Below, piece after piece: positions 63,850 through 64,000 of a stretch of DNA of 64,000 nt. The translations under genes and the position numbers were made by a program. Source of the stretch: Vibrio hepatarius (GTDB lineage Bacteria > Pseudomonadota > Gammaproteobacteria > Enterobacterales > Vibrionaceae); the NCBI RefSeq assembly GCF_001274785.1, contig NZ_LHPI01000004.1:186001-250000 (forward strand), read 5' to 3'. The notes beneath the pieces were generated by a model that saw only the letters and a list, made by a program, of their open reading frames with translations, ran no database searches and had not been told where the DNA came from. Position 1 is the first letter of the stretch; the number at the start of each line of letters is the position of its first letter.

Positions 63850-64000
63850 GACACAGTTTTGAATAATAAATGACATTTAAATGTAATGTTCCCTAAATAG
63901 AATGCTGTGCATATAAACTTTTGTATGATGTCAGTTCCAATCTAATGAATAAGAAAAACAACAGGTCGTCTTTATCTCTCGTTCAAACTATCAGCACTGT

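Overview
The window is a stretch of a Vibrio chromosome, most likely the large one and not V. cholerae itself. The evidence is the fused diaminobutyrate aminotransferase/decarboxylase norspermidine operon, a TonB2-type cluster carrying a DUF3450 gene and a TtpC-like protein, a NorM-like MATE pump next to ribE, Vibrio-type small families (DUF2913, DUF2986, DUF3802, DUF3943, VF530) and integron attC-like sequences. Most of the window is core genome with short gaps and clear hairpin terminators.

Layout. 1-9.3 kb: Bcr/CflA exporter with a DUF2913 gene, an SDR/DUF2867 protein, a MATE exporter, and a three-gene operon (ABC ATPase, FtsX-type permease, AttH/CrtC lipocalin-like protein). 9.5-15.5 kb: nhaA, then a type I secretion outer-membrane pair (TolC-like plus OmpA-like) divergent from a short surface adhesin with a LapA-type retention module and a TAAG LapG-type site. 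15.5-21.4 kb: the norspermidine operon (dat-ddc fusion, carboxynorspermidine dehydrogenase, nspC) behind a long, highly foldable leader. 21.4-24.9 kb: GcvR-like ACT protein, DUF3943 protein, a CinA-like protein and a small orphan. 25-35 kb: ferredoxin-nrdB-nrdA with NrdR and DnaA sites, ubiG, gyrA and a Cache chemoreceptor. 35-36.5 kb: a leucine-rich-repeat gene bracketed by two attC-like sites, read here as an integron cassette outside the superintegron. 36.8-43 kb: EF-hand protein, purC with a PurR box, sulA with a LexA box, a glycerophosphodiesterase, an EamA transporter, an LDH-family enzyme and a metallo-beta-lactamase-fold protein. 43.2-48.1 kb: TonB2-type energy-transduction operon. 48.7-55 kb: DcuS/CitA-type two-component pair, DUF2726 protein, diguanylate cyclase and an Aer-like receptor. 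55-64 kb: NYN protein convergent with DUF2986, a beta-barrel protein, two identical tRNA-Val(GAC) genes, a periplasmic ATP-dependent DNA ligase, a DUF3080 lipoprotein, norM, ribE, a CPXCG protein, fructosamine kinase, DUF3802 and an NlpC/P60 lipoprotein.

How the parts may connect: norspermidine synthesis, the LapG-cleavable adhesin with its secretion pore, and the diguanylate cyclase all belong to biofilm control in vibrios, although they are not co-transcribed here. The two most unusual signals are the solitary cassette-like LRR locus (about 35.1-36.3 kb) and the structured untranslated leader of the norspermidine operon (about 15.57-15.99 kb). No phage, transposase, CRISPR array or rRNA was seen. 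All family names come from reading motifs and recalled family patterns; no database search was run.
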